From the NCBI RefSeq assembly GCF_947493595.1, contig NZ_CANLRL010000009.1:62001-126000 (forward strand): a DNA stretch of 64,000 nucleotides, given 5' to 3'. The translations under genes and the position numbers were made by a program. This DNA is from an uncultured Shimia sp. (GTDB lineage Bacteria; Pseudomonadota; Alphaproteobacteria; Rhodobacterales; Rhodobacteraceae). This document shows positions 52,887-61,754 of this stretch, one piece after another. How positions within the stretch are numbered: position 1 is the stretch's first letter; the number at the start of each line of letters is the position of its first letter. Under the pieces are notes generated by a model. The model was given only the letters and a program-made list of their open reading frames with translations, was not told the origin of the DNA and searched no databases.

Positions 52887-54662
52887 TCAAAACTGGTCTG
52901 CGGCCAGCGCCATCACGGTGTCGCCACCGGATTGGATACGCGCCAGGTGCATGCCGGTCGCTGGCAGACGACGCGCCATGTAGTAGCGGCCGGTGGTCAG
53001 CTTGGTCTCGTAGAAGGTTTTGTCTTCGGCACCAGAGGCCAATGCCGCGTTTGCGGCTTTGGCCATCTGGGCCCACATCAGGCCCAGGCAAACATGACCG
53101 AAGAGATGCATGAAGTCGTTGGAACCAGACAGAGCATCATTCGGGTTCTTCATGCCTGCTTGCATGAAGTACATGCTTGCGGCTTGCAGATCCTTCGAAG
53201 CTTGCTTTAGCGGGCCAACAAAATCCTTCAGCGCTTCGTCTTCGCCATTTTCTTTGCAGAAGCTTTTGACCAGCTCAAAGAAGGCCATCACGTGCTTGCC
53301 GCCGTCAGCTGCCAGCTTGCGACCCACGAGGTCCAGAGCCTGAACACCGTTTGCGCCTTCGTAGATCATCGCAATCCGCGCATCGCGGGTGAACTGGCTC
53401 ATGCCGTGCTCTTCGATGTACCCGTGGCCGCCATAAACCTGCTGGGCTTTGACCGTCATGTCGTAGCCTTCATCGGTCAGGAAACCTTTGATAACCGGGG
53501 TCATCAGAGAGACCAAACCATCAGCGTCTTTGTCACCTTTGCGGTGAGATTCATCGAGAAGTTTAGCCCCCCACAGAATGAACGCGCGACCCGCTTCCAC
53601 AAAAGATTTCTGATCCATCAGAGAGCGACGGATATCCGGGTGCACGATCAACGGATCTGCTGGGCCATCCGGGTTTTCAACCCCAGTTACGGCGCGGCCC
53701 TGCAAGCGATCTTTCGCGTATTCCACGGCGTTTTGGTAGGCCGCTTCAGCGGCGGAAAGGCCCTGCATCCCAACACCCAGACGCGCTTCGTTCATCATGG
53801 TGAACATGGCGCGCATGCCTTTGTTCAGGTCTCCCAGCAGGTAGCCTTCGGCTTCATCGTAATTCAGCACACAGGTGGAGTTGCCGTGAATGCCCATCTT
53901 CTCTTCGATGCTGCCAACCGACACGCCATTGCGCGCACCGATGGTGCCTTCGTCATCCACAATAAACTTGGGCACGATGAAGAGAGATACGCCTTTGATG
54001 CCTTCCGGGCCGCCGGGCACTTTGGCGAGAACAAGGTGGACAATGTTGTCCGCCATGTCGTGGTCGCCAGCAGAAATAAAGATCTTCTGACCGGAGATTT
54101 TGTAGCTGCCGTTGTCCTGCGGCTCTGCCTTGGTGCGCATCAGACCCAGATCGGTGCCGCAATGTGGCTCTGTCAGGTTCATGGTGCCGGTCCACTCACA
54201 GGAGACCATTTTCGGCAGCCATTTGCTTTTCTGCTCATCGGTACCGTGGGCGAGGATCGCCGCCGCTGCACCGTGGGTCAGACCCTGATACATGGTGAAC
54301 GCTTGGTTGGAGGAGGAGAACATCTCACCAACTGCTGTGCCGAGCACCTGTGGCATGTTCTGTCCGCCGTATTCCTCGGGCATATCCAGACCCGGCCAGC
54401 CGCCTTCTTTCACTTGCTCAAATGCGGCTTTGAAACCTGTCGGCGTATACACAACGCCGTTTTCCAAGCGACAGCCTTCTTGATCGCCAACAACATTGAG
54501 AGGCGCCAACACTTCGCCGGTCAATTTGCCAGCTTCTTCCAGCACGGCGTTGGTGAAGTCGGCGTCCAGGTCGCTGTAGCCTGGAATGTCGGAGTTGGAG
54601 ACGTTCAATACGTCGTGCAGCACAAACTGCAGGTCTTTTACGGGCGCGGTATAAATCGGCAT
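52887..54662 (-). CDS. Acyl-CoA dehydrogenase, FadE/DmdC type (C-terminal extended)
   Basis: The 591-residue flavoprotein belongs to the long acyl-CoA dehydrogenases with an extra C-terminal domain, as in DmdC and AidB-like members. The start [32 protein letters not shown] and the FAD/acyl region [24 protein letters not shown] and [12 protein letters not shown] are typical. The catalytic Glu lies in [20 protein letters not shown]. It could serve fatty acids or 3-methylmercaptopropionyl-CoA (DmdC); operon company (fadA, fadB) favours general beta-oxidation. Confidence 0.9.
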   Translation of the reverse strand: MPIYTAPVKDLQFVLHDVLNVSNSDIPGYSDLDADFTNAVLEEAGKLTGEVLAPLNVVGDQEGCRLENGVVYTPTGFKAAFEQVKEGGWPGLDMPEEYGGQNMPQVLGTAVGEMFSSSNQAFTMYQGLTHGAAAAILAHGTDEQKSKWLPKMVSCEWTGTMNLTEPHCGTDLGLMRTKAEPQDNGSYKISGQKIFISAGDHDMADNIVHLVLAKVPGGPEGIKGVSLFIVPKFIVDDEGTIGARNGVSVGSIEEKMGIHGNSTCVLNYDEAEGYLLGDLNKGMRAMFTMMNEARLGVGMQGLSAAEAAYQNAVEYAKDRLQGRAVTGVENPDGPADPLIVHPDIRRSLMDQKSFVEAGRAFILWGAKLLDESHRKGDKDADGLVSLMTPVIKGFLTDEGYDMTVKAQQVYGGHGYIEEHGMSQFTRDARIAMIYEGANGVQALDLVGRKLAADGGKHVMAFFELVKSFCKENGEDEALKDFVGPLKQASKDLQAASMYFMQAGMKNPNDALSGSNDFMHLFGHVCLGLMWAQMAKAANAALASGAEDKTFYETKLTTGRYYMARRLPATGMHLARIQSGGDTVMALAADQF

Positions 54663-54710
54663 ATAGCTCTTCCCTTTGGATGATCCGAGACGGAATTTGG
54701 TGTGCGTCGC

Positions 54711-55112
54711 TTACTGAGCGGCGTCTTTCTGCGATGTGAGATCGGATAGGAACTGTTCGCCCCATTTGAGTTGTTCGCGCAGATCGTCGATCGCTTCGTT
54801 CAACTCGTCGCGTTGCTCTTCCATGTCTTTGAGGCGGTGCTTGGCCACTTCATAGGTGCGTTGCATCTGCGTCGCCTGTTGATCGCCCATGTCATATAGG
54901 TCGAGCAGCTGGCGGATTTCTTCGAGAGAAAATCCAAAACGCTTGCCACGCAGGATCAGTTTCAAACGGGCGCGGTCACGTTTAGTGAACAAACGCTTTT
55001 GGCCCTCGCGAACGGGGAACAAAAGTTCCTTGGACTCGTAAAAACGCAGGGTACGAGGGGTCACGTCATAGACGTCACACATCTCGCGAATGGTCATCGT
55101 TTCTTCGCTCAT
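54711..55112 (-). CDS. MerR-family regulator heading the fad operon
   Basis: The 133-residue protein has the MerR winged helix TIREMCDVYDVTPRTLRFYESKELLFPVREGQKRLF and a C-terminal coiled coil (about 75-120, RTYEVAKHRLKDMEEQRDELNEAIDDLREQ) for dimerisation. It lacks a metal-binding cysteine loop, like the acyl-CoA-sensing MerR regulators (LiuR group). It is the first gene of merR-fadE-x-gst-fadA-fadB and lies behind a palindromic operator at 55177, so it is probably autoregulated. Effector (acyl-CoA) is inferred. Confidence 0.85.
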   Translation of the reverse strand: MSEETMTIREMCDVYDVTPRTLRFYESKELLFPVREGQKRLFTKRDRARLKLILRGKRFGFSLEEIRQLLDLYDMGDQQATQMQRTYEVAKHRLKDMEEQRDELNEAIDDLREQLKWGEQFLSDLTSQKDAAQ

Positions 55113-55167
55113 CGTTGCGTCCTTTCTTACGGAAGTTGGGAACAAAATGGGCTTCGGGAATTGGGTT

Positions 55168-55224
55168 ACTATACAGCTTGACGTTAACGTAAGTAAGACG
55201 TCACGTCACAAATTGAAGTGACGT
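55168..55224 (-). promoter_or_regulatory. Promoter/operator of the fad operon with MerR-type palindrome
   Basis: CTTGACGTTAACGTAAG (55177-55193) is a near-perfect palindrome like the LiuR-type box (ACGTTAACGT core). On the minus strand TATAGT (complement of 55168-55173) lies three bases beyond it and is a good -10, so the palindrome fills the -35/-10 spacer, as in MerR-controlled promoters. A second dyad, ACGTCAC (55203-55209) with GTGACGT (55218-55224), lies upstream. No good -35 hexamer is seen. Confidence 0.7.
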
Positions 55225-55281
55225 AGGATCAGTTTTTTCATCTTAAGCGATATCCTGCGCATCGGGAGCAGTTTGGGGCAG

Positions 55282-55308
55282 CAAAAGAAAAGGCGCCCAA
55301 TGGGCGCC
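55282..55308 (-). terminator. Terminator of the second merR gene
   Basis: GGCGCCC-AAT-GGGCGCC (55292-55308) is a perfect 7 bp hairpin; on the minus strand it runs into TTTTCTTTT. It lies 39 bp after the stop of the merR gene at 55347. Confidence 0.85.
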
Positions 55309-55346
55309 CAATATTTGCTCAGCGTGTTTCAGTAAGAGATCACGGT

Positions 55347-55724
55347 TTAGGTGGCCTTGGTGAGGAAGCCCGCAGTTTCGTCCCGCAGTGCCTTCAGTTC
55401 CCGCATCGCCTCATCCAGTTGTTGGCGCTGTTCTTCAAGCTCCGCCATCTGGCGGTCAGCCATTTCAACAAAGGCCTGCATCTGTGCGGAGGTGCCATCG
55501 TTCTCATAAATCATGAGCCACTGGCGGATGTCTTCGAGCTTAATGCCAAAGCGGCGTCCGCGCATGATTAGGGTCATGCGGGCGATCTCACGAGGGCCAA
55601 AAAAACGGCTGCGACCTTCACGTTCCGGCTGCAAGAGCTCGATATACTCATAATAACGCAGCGTTCTGGGCGTGACGTCAAAACGGGCGCACATTTCCTT
55701 AAAAGTCATGCGAGTATCAGACAT
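55347..55724 (-). CDS. MerR-family regulator, second copy
   Basis: The 125-residue protein is a paralogue of the MerR at 54711: TFKEMCARFDVTPRTLRYYEYIELLQPEREGRSRFFGPREIARMTLIMRGRRFGIKLEDIRQWLMIY, then a coiled coil ending in MRELKALRDETAGFL. AAGGAGG precedes the ATG at 55724. It has its own terminator and faces the rightward thioesterase-MATE group across 116 bp, where AAACT-T-AGTTT (55747-55757) is a possible small dyad. Its target is probably that group, or the fad and leu genes; this is inference. Confidence 0.85.
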   Translation of the reverse strand: MSDTRMTFKEMCARFDVTPRTLRYYEYIELLQPEREGRSRFFGPREIARMTLIMRGRRFGIKLEDIRQWLMIYENDGTSAQMQAFVEMADRQMAELEEQRQQLDEAMRELKALRDETAGFLTKAT

Positions 55725-55840
55725 TTGCGGGGCCTCCTTGGGGGCGAAACTTAGTTTGCATCCGCAGCAAGAGCAACCGCCCCCTTGAAGCCAGCGACAA
55801 ATGGCGCTCATAAAGGACGAAAACCAGTCGGAGGCAGGAC

Positions 55841-56263
55841 ATGGAACCGGACAAAGCAAAAATGGCGGAGCATTTCATCAATGCGATTCCCCATTGCAAG
55901 GCGTTGAACATGCGGCTGACGGACATTGGCGCCGGCAAAGCAGAAATGGAATTGCCCTATGATGCCAAAATTGTTGGCGATCCGGAAACCGGGGTTTTGC
56001 ACGGCGGCGCGGTTTCGGCCTTGATGGACACCTGTTGCGGTGCGGCCGCGATGTGCCATCCATCTTCACCGTCCGGGACCGCGACAATTGATTTGCGAAT
56101 TGACTATATGCGCGCGGCGACGCCGGGGCAGAATGTGCGCACCAAAGCCGAGTGTTACCACATCACCCGTTCGGTGGCCTTTGTGCGGGCAACCGCGTTT
56201 GATGATGACGACGCTCGTCCCGTTGCCACGGCAACCGGCGCCTTTACAGTGCAGAGGAGCTGA
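55841..56263 (+). CDS. PaaI-type hotdog thioesterase
   Basis: The 140-residue protein has the PaaI-group signature TGVLHGGAVSALMDTCCGAAA and the later IDLRIDYMRAATPGQNVRTKAECYHITRSVAFVRATA. It hydrolyses an acyl- or aryl-CoA of unknown identity. It is followed two bases later by a second hotdog gene, which is followed by a MATE pump overlapping it. The ATG at 55841 follows GGAGG. Confidence 0.88.
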   Translation: MEPDKAKMAEHFINAIPHCKALNMRLTDIGAGKAEMELPYDAKIVGDPETGVLHGGAVSALMDTCCGAAAMCHPSSPSGTATIDLRIDYMRAATPGQNVRTKAECYHITRSVAFVRATAFDDDDARPVATATGAFTVQRS

Positions 56264-56265
56264 GT

Positions 56266-56775
56266 ATGCCACGCCCCCGCCCAGAACCCGTACAGGTGGT
56301 CAAACAACGCCGTGACACAGCGCTCTCTGCGCTGGTGCATGGTGTGCCTTACATTAATTTTCTTGGCATCGAGTTTGAACGCCGTGGTGATGAGCTCACC
56401 GCCATTTTGCCGTTTGATGATAAGCTGATTGGCAACCCACTTTTACCCGCCATTCATGGCGGCGTGACGGCGGGCTTTCTTGAGACCACGGCGGTGATTG
56501 GGTTGGCTTGGTCCGGGTTGTGGGATGATATCGAGAGCGGTCGGATTTCCATGGAAAGCCTGACCGAAGGCCATTTGCCCCGTTTGCCCAAGACAATAGA
56601 CTTCACAGTGGACTACCTGCGATCCGGTTTGCCTCGCGATGCCTATGCCCGTGCGCGGGTGAACCGCTCCGGCCGTCGTTATGCCTCTGTACATGTCGAG
56701 GCTTGGCAAGATCAGCGCGACGTGTTGTTTGCGCAGGCCACCGGCCATTTCTTGATGCCATCCAAAGATGAATGA
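56266..56775 (+). CDS. Hotdog-fold thioesterase, second tandem copy
   Basis: The 169-residue protein shares the LPAIHGGVTAGFLETTAVIGLAW-type PaaI motif and IDFTVDYLRSGLPRDAYARARVNRSGRRYASVHVEAW with the gene before it, but has a longer N-terminus and an insert after the central helix. The two may form a heteromeric hotdog pair. It starts two bases after the first copy and overlaps the MATE gene by eight bases. Confidence 0.85.
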   Translation: MPRPRPEPVQVVKQRRDTALSALVHGVPYINFLGIEFERRGDELTAILPFDDKLIGNPLLPAIHGGVTAGFLETTAVIGLAWSGLWDDIESGRISMESLTEGHLPRLPKTIDFTVDYLRSGLPRDAYARARVNRSGRRYASVHVEAWQDQRDVLFAQATGHFLMPSKDE

Positions 56776-58102
56776 AGGACCGCAAGCGAGTGGTGTTGGC
56801 GAAATCACTCACCGGCGCATTTTACACACCGCCCTTCCGATTGTTTTGTCCAACGCCACAGTGCCTATCCTTGGTGCAGTGGACACAGGTGTCGTCGGGC
56901 AGTTGGGCGAAGCTGCGCCCATTGGTGCTGTGGGCATTGGCGCTGTTATTCTTGCAGGGCTCTACTGGATTTTCGGGTTCCTGCGGATGGGCACCACAGG
57001 CCTAACTGCACGCGCCAAAGGGGAAGGGCGGTACGGTGAAGTGGCCGCGATGCTCACCCGTGCGGTGATGATTGGCGTTGTGGCGGGGCTTTTGCTCATT
57101 GTCGGCCAAGTTTGGTTTTTCCGAGCAGCTTTTTGGCTGTCTCCAGCTTCTCCGGAAGTTGAGGTTCTGGCTCAACAGTATTTGCAATTCCGCATTTGGT
57201 CTGCTCCAGCGGCGATTGCAATTTACGGCCTCACAGGGTGGTTGATTGCTCAGGAGCGTACAAAGGCCGTGCTTGTCATTCAGCTTTGGATGAACGGCGT
57301 CAACATTCTGCTCGACCTATGGTTCGTGCTTGGGTTGGGTTGGGGTGTTGAAGGTGTGGCGATTGCCACTGTCATTGCCGAGGTGACGGGCTGCGCTTTG
57401 GCTGTGTGGTTGTGTCGCGACGTTTTCCAAAACCCTGCGTGGAAAGAAAAGGCGCGTGTTTTGGATCGGGCAGCCTTGCGGGAAATGGCGGCAGTTAATG
57501 GCGATATTTTGCTGCGATCCTTGATGTTGCAGGCAATCTTCATGTCGTTCTTGTTTCTGGGAGCGGATTTTGGGGATGACACACTGGCGGCAAATCAGGT
57601 GCTGTTGCAGTTCCTTTACATTACGGCCTACGCGCTGGATGGCTTTGCCTTTGCTGTGGAAACACTCGCAGGCCAGGCCTTTGGTGGCAAAGACCGCGTC
57701 GGGTTGCGGCGAGCCACTTATTTGGCTTCCGTCTGGGCGGTGCTTGGGTCGATCCTTATCGCGACAGTTTATTGGATTGCCGGCGGCTGGATTGTGGACC
57801 TCATGACATCCTCTGTGACTCTTAGGGCATTGGCGCGGGACTATCTGCCTTGGGTGGTGCTCTCTCCCATGCTTGGTGTTGTACCCTTTATGCTGGATGG
57901 CGTTTTTATTGGCGCGACGCAAACCAAAGACATGCGCAACATGATGCTGCTTTCAACCGTAATCTACTTTGCTGCGTTGGCGGTTTGTTTGCCGAGTTTG
58001 GGCAATCATGGCTTGTGGCTGGCATTGATGGTCAGTTTTGTGGCGCGCGGCGTCACATTGGCCTTGCGGTATCCGGCTTTGGAAGCGCGGGCAGCGACCT
58101 AA
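56768..58102 (+). CDS. MATE-family efflux transporter (DinF type)
   Basis: The 444-residue membrane protein has about 12 segments and MATE features: ILHTALPIVLSNATVPILGAVDTGVVGQLGEAAPIGAVGIGAVIL in the first two helices, GFLRMGTTGLTARAKG, and TAYALDGFAFAVETLAGQAFGGKD in the second half. It pumps cationic or organic compounds with Na+ or H+. It overlaps the second thioesterase gene by eight bases, so a product of the pair may be the exported compound, though this is a guess. A terminator follows. Confidence 0.9.
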   Translation: MNEGPQASGVGEITHRRILHTALPIVLSNATVPILGAVDTGVVGQLGEAAPIGAVGIGAVILAGLYWIFGFLRMGTTGLTARAKGEGRYGEVAAMLTRAVMIGVVAGLLLIVGQVWFFRAAFWLSPASPEVEVLAQQYLQFRIWSAPAAIAIYGLTGWLIAQERTKAVLVIQLWMNGVNILLDLWFVLGLGWGVEGVAIATVIAEVTGCALAVWLCRDVFQNPAWKEKARVLDRAALREMAAVNGDILLRSLMLQAIFMSFLFLGADFGDDTLAANQVLLQFLYITAYALDGFAFAVETLAGQAFGGKDRVGLRRATYLASVWAVLGSILIATVYWIAGGWIVDLMTSSVTLRALARDYLPWVVLSPMLGVVPFMLDGVFIGATQTKDMRNMMLLSTVIYFAALAVCLPSLGNHGLWLALMVSFVARGVTLALRYPALEARAAT

Positions 58103-58137
58103 CGCAAGGCTCTCAATATAAAAGAGAATACCAAATG

Positions 58138-58165
58138 GGCGGCGCAGTTTGCGTCGCCTTTTTTG
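58138..58165 (+). terminator. Terminator of the thioesterase-MATE group
   Basis: GGCGGCGCA (58138-58146) pairs with TGCGTCGCC (58150-58158) with one wobble, then a T-tract. Confidence 0.92.
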
Positions 58166-58220
58166 TTGTGTGGGGCTTGGGGTGGCGTGAAATTTCTTGA
58201 TCCGTGCTGCGACTCGGTCT

Positions 58221-58246
58221 AGTTATTGAACAACTGTTCAATAACT
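58221..58246. promoter_or_regulatory. Perfect dyad before ivd, TetR-type operator candidate
   Basis: AGTTATTGAAC (58221-58231) and GTTCAATAACT (58236-58246) are exactly complementary with a four-base spacer. It lies 14 bp before the ivd start, overlapping the ribosome-binding region, so bound protein would block initiation. The size and symmetry fit a TetR-family or similar site. Confidence 0.7.
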
Positions 58247-58260
58247 GAAGGGGGTGTCCC

Positions 58261-59424
58261 ATGTTCATGCACACGATGAATTTTGACCTGGGTGAAGACG
58301 TCAACGCGCTGCGCGAGATGGTGCACCGCTTTGCGCAAGAGCGCATCAAACCGATGGCCGCAGAGATCGATCTGAAAAACGAATTCCCCAATGAGCTTTG
58401 GAAAGAGTTTGGCGAATTGGGCCTGTTGGGGGTCACCGTTCCAGAAGAATTTGGCGGGGCCGGCATGTCCTATCTGGCACATGTGATTGTGGTCGAAGAG
58501 CTTGCCCGTGCGTCCGCGTCCGTATCCTTGTCCTACGGCGCGCACTCCAACCTCTGTGTGAACCAGATTAAACTCAACGGCACCGATGAGCAGCGCGCCA
58601 AATACCTGCCGCGCCTGCTATCTGGTGAGCATGTTGGGGCTCTGGCCATGTCCGAACCCTCCGCCGGCTCAGATGTGGTGTCGATGAAGCTGCGTGCCGA
58701 GAAGCGCAACGATCGCTTTGTTCTGAACGGCAACAAATACTGGATCACCAACGGTCCAGACGCCGATACGCTGGTGGTTTATGCCAAAACCGATCCGGAT
58801 GCAGGCCCGCGCGGCATCACAGCTTTCCTGATCGAAAAAGAGATGAAGGGGTTCACCACCTCGCCGCATTTCGACAAGCTGGGCATGCGCGGCTCAAACA
58901 CCGCAGAGTTGATTTTTGAAGATGTAGAAGTGCCGTTCGAGAATATTCTTGGCGAAGAAGGCAAAGGTGTTGCGGTTCTGATGTCCGGATTGGATTACGA
59001 ACGCGTGGTTCTGGCGGGCATCGGCACCGGCATTATCGCGGCCTGTTTGGACGAAATCATGCCCTACATGGTGGAGCGCAAACAGTTTGGCCAATCCATC
59101 GGCAATTTCCAACTGATGCAGGGCAAAATCGCCGACATGTACACCGCGATGAACTCTGCACGCGCCTATGTGTATGAATGTGCGAAAGCCTGCGACGAAG
59201 GCCGCATCACCCGTCAGGACGCCGCGGCGTGTTGTCTCTACGCATCCGAAGTAGCGATGACCCAGGCGCACCAGGCGGTGCAGGCCATGGGTGGCGCGGG
59301 CTACCTGTCTGATAACCCTGTGGGTCGGATTTTCCGCGATGCGAAGCTGATGGAGATTGGCGCAGGCACCAGCGAAATCCGCCGTATGCTGATTGGCCGC
59401 GAACTGATGGCAGCGCAGGCGTAA
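58261..59424 (+). CDS. ivd: Isovaleryl-CoA dehydrogenase
   Basis: The flavoenzyme converts isovaleryl-CoA to 3-methylcrotonyl-CoA in leucine catabolism. The 387-residue protein has [58 protein letters not shown] and the catalytic Glu247 in [11 protein letters not shown], at the IVD position and not the C-terminal one of other acyl-CoA dehydrogenases. AAGGGGG precedes the start at 58261; an ATG six bases on is possible. The mcc genes downstream fit the leucine route. Confidence 0.94.
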   Translation: MFMHTMNFDLGEDVNALREMVHRFAQERIKPMAAEIDLKNEFPNELWKEFGELGLLGVTVPEEFGGAGMSYLAHVIVVEELARASASVSLSYGAHSNLCVNQIKLNGTDEQRAKYLPRLLSGEHVGALAMSEPSAGSDVVSMKLRAEKRNDRFVLNGNKYWITNGPDADTLVVYAKTDPDAGPRGITAFLIEKEMKGFTTSPHFDKLGMRGSNTAELIFEDVEVPFENILGEEGKGVAVLMSGLDYERVVLAGIGTGIIAACLDEIMPYMVERKQFGQSIGNFQLMQGKIADMYTAMNSARAYVYECAKACDEGRITRQDAAACCLYASEVAMTQAHQAVQAMGGAGYLSDNPVGRIFRDAKLMEIGAGTSEIRRMLIGRELMAAQA

Positions 59425-59519
59425 GGGCTCCGAAGCGCCAATTTGCCCTGTGGGGTTGGGCGGGAACAGCCTTCTCGCTTACCCTCAAGGCAAATCAGCG
59501 TTTTGAAAGGCATCAAACC

Positions 59520-60026
59520 ATGTGGAAGATTTTGGCATTTGCGACAGGAGTGGTCACTGGCACTGTGGCGCTGGCAGAGGGGGGGGCGGGTTTCTCGACC
59601 GTCGCAACCGAAACCTGTCTGGCGGCGATGACGGACAGTCAGAACCCCACCACATGTATCGGCAATTCCGCCAATCACTGTATGGAGGCCACTGAGGGTG
59701 GCTGGTCCACCTACGGCATGAGCCAATGCCTTGATCAGGAGCGGGCCTATTGGGACCAGCGTCTCAACGCCGCTTACAAGGCGGTCCGTGCAACGCGTAA
59801 GGCCACAGACAAAGAAATGGCCGCCCTGGGCTCGGCCGCGCCGTCTCAGGGCGATGCCCTCAAGAACATGCAACGCGCCTGGATCGCCTATCGCGACGCC
59901 ACCTGTGATTACGAACGCTCACTTTGGGGCGGCGGCACGGGCGGTGGTCCGGCGACGGTGAGTTGCCTGATGTATATGACCGCCGAACAGGCGCTCTATC
60001 TGGAAGCGGATGGGCTGGTGGAGTGA
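59520..60026 (+). CDS. LprI/DUF1311 family secreted protein
   Basis: The 168-residue protein has a signal peptide (MWKILAFATGVVTGTVALA) and the DUF1311/LprI-type core SQCLDQERAYWDQRLNAAYKAVRA, then MQRAWIAYRDATCDYERSLWGGGTGGGPATVSCLMYMTAEQALYL, with four or more paired cysteines. Some relatives inhibit lysozyme; here function is unknown. It is inserted between ivd and mccB with gaps of 95 and 39 bp and on the same strand, so it is co-transcribed with leucine catabolism genes. Confidence 0.85.
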   Translation: MWKILAFATGVVTGTVALAEGGAGFSTVATETCLAAMTDSQNPTTCIGNSANHCMEATEGGWSTYGMSQCLDQERAYWDQRLNAAYKAVRATRKATDKEMAALGSAAPSQGDALKNMQRAWIAYRDATCDYERSLWGGGTGGGPATVSCLMYMTAEQALYLEADGLVE

Positions 60027-60065
60027 GATCACACACCACGCCTGTCATAAGAATGGGATACGACA

Positions 60066-61673
60066 ATGAGTAAGTTGCAATCCAAAGTGATCACCTCGTC
60101 TGAGGAATTTGCCGCCAATCGCGCGGCGCATCTTCAGATGATTGATGATGTGCGTCAGGTGGCGGAAAAGGCTCGTATGGGTGGCGGGGAAAAATCCCGC
60201 GCACGTCACGAAAGCCGCGGCAAAATGCTGCCGCGCCGGCGTGTGGCGGGTTTGCTGGATCCTGGCTCGCCGTTCCTGGAAGTGGGCGCGACGGCAGCGC
60301 ATAACATGTACGACGGCGCCGCACCCTGTGCCGGTGTTGTGGCGGGGATTGGCCGTGTCCACGGGCAAGAGGTCATGGTGGTTTGCAATGATGCCACCGT
60401 TAAGGGTGGCACCTACTACCCGATGACTGTCAAAAAACACCTGCGGGCTCAAGAGATCGCGGAGCAGAATAACCTGCCGTGCGTCTATCTGGTGGACAGC
60501 GGCGGTGCGAACTTGCCGCAGCAAGATGAAGTGTTCCCAGACCGCGACCACTTTGGCCGTATCTTCTTTAACCAAGCCAATATGTCCGCCAAAGGCATCC
60601 CGCAGATCGCCGTTGTGATGGGCTCTTGCACAGCTGGTGGTGCCTACGTGCCGGCAATGTCAGACGTGACCATCATTGTAAAAGAGCAGGGGACTATCTT
60701 CCTTGCAGGCCCACCACTGGTGAAAGCAGCAACCGGTGAGGTTGTAAGTGCCGAAGATCTTGGCGGCGGCGATGTGCACACCCGTTTGTCCGGTGTGGCA
60801 GACTATCTGGCGGATGACGATTCCCATGCATTGGCTTTGGCGCGCGATGCACTCAAGCACCTCAACCGCACCAAACCACAAACCGTTGATTGGCAGGCGT
60901 CAGAAGAGCCTGCGTATGATCCCGAAGAAATCCTCGGTGTGGTGCCTGGCGGACTGCGCACGCCGTATGACATCCGTGAGGTCATTGCCCGGGTGGTCGA
61001 CGGCTCCCGGTTTGATGAATTCAAAAAACGCTTTGGCGAAACACTGGTCTGTGGTTTTGCCCATGTGAAAGGTTGCCCCGTCGGCATCATCGCCAACAAC
61101 GGCGTGCTCTATTCGGAAAGTGCAGCCAAAGGCGCGCATTTTGTTGAGCTCTGCTCGCAACGCGGAATCCCACTGGTGTTCTTGCAAAACATCACAGGCT
61201 TTATGGTTGGCCAGAAATATGAGGCCGAAGGCATCGCCCGCCATGGCGCGAAAATGGTGACCGCAGTGGCCACCACCAAAGTGCCAAAAATCACCATGTT
61301 GGTCGGCGGCTCCTTTGGCGCAGGCAACTACGGCATGGCTGGTCGCGCCTATAGTCCACGCTTCCTTTGGAGTTGGCCTAACAGCCGCATTTCCGTGATG
61401 GGCGGCGAACAGGCGGCGGGTGTACTCGCAACGGTCAAACGCGATGCCATCGAACGGCAAGGCGGGGAGTGGTCCGCGGAGGAAGAGACCGCCTTCAAAC
61501 AGCCCACGCTGGACATGTTCGAAGAACAAAGCCACCCGCTTTATGCCTCAGCCCGCCTGTGGGATGACGGTATTGTCGACCCGCGCAAAACCCGCGACGT
61601 GCTGCACCTGAGCCTCACAGCCTCTCTGAACGCACCAATTGAGGAGACCAAGTTCGGCGTGTTCCGGATGTAA
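60066..61673 (+). CDS. mccB: Methylcrotonyl-CoA carboxylase, carboxyltransferase (beta) subunit
   Basis: The 535-residue protein carries carboxyl from biotin to 3-methylcrotonyl-CoA. Features are the N-terminal [28 protein letters not shown], the oxyanion regions [21 protein letters not shown] and [20 protein letters not shown], and [20 protein letters not shown] beta subunit of another biotin carboxylase (propionyl- or geranyl-CoA) is possible, but ivd upstream and mccA downstream favour MCC. It starts 39 bp after the LprI gene. Confidence 0.93.
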   Translation: MSKLQSKVITSSEEFAANRAAHLQMIDDVRQVAEKARMGGGEKSRARHESRGKMLPRRRVAGLLDPGSPFLEVGATAAHNMYDGAAPCAGVVAGIGRVHGQEVMVVCNDATVKGGTYYPMTVKKHLRAQEIAEQNNLPCVYLVDSGGANLPQQDEVFPDRDHFGRIFFNQANMSAKGIPQIAVVMGSCTAGGAYVPAMSDVTIIVKEQGTIFLAGPPLVKAATGEVVSAEDLGGGDVHTRLSGVADYLADDDSHALALARDALKHLNRTKPQTVDWQASEEPAYDPEEILGVVPGGLRTPYDIREVIARVVDGSRFDEFKKRFGETLVCGFAHVKGCPVGIIANNGVLYSESAAKGAHFVELCSQRGIPLVFLQNITGFMVGQKYEAEGIARHGAKMVTAVATTKVPKITMLVGGSFGAGNYGMAGRAYSPRFLWSWPNSRISVMGGEQAAGVLATVKRDAIERQGGEWSAEEETAFKQPTLDMFEEQSHPLYASARLWDDGIVDPRKTRDVLHLSLTASLNAPIEETKFGVFRM

Positions 61674-61704
61674 TCTTCTCTTGGCCCAAAATATCCCCGG
61701 GGGT

Positions 61705-61725
61705 CCGGGGGCAGGCAGCCCCCGG
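61705..61725. repeat. GC-rich perfect hairpin between mccB and mccA
   Basis: CCGGGGG (61705-61711) pairs with CCCCCGG (61719-61725) around CAGGCAG; CCCCGGGGG lies just before it (61695-61703). This looks like a short intergenic palindromic unit, of a type common in Rhodobacterales. No T-tract follows. Confidence 0.6.
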
Positions 61726-61754
61726 TCCGACGTCTCAACACAAAGGACCACCCG

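Noticed and set aside
45771-54662. DMSP demethylation cluster (DmdB/DmdC)
   Set aside because: The ligase and acyl-CoA dehydrogenase resemble DmdB and DmdC, but no DmdA or DmdD is present and fadA/fadB adjacency favours general fatty acid oxidation. Kept only as an alternative.
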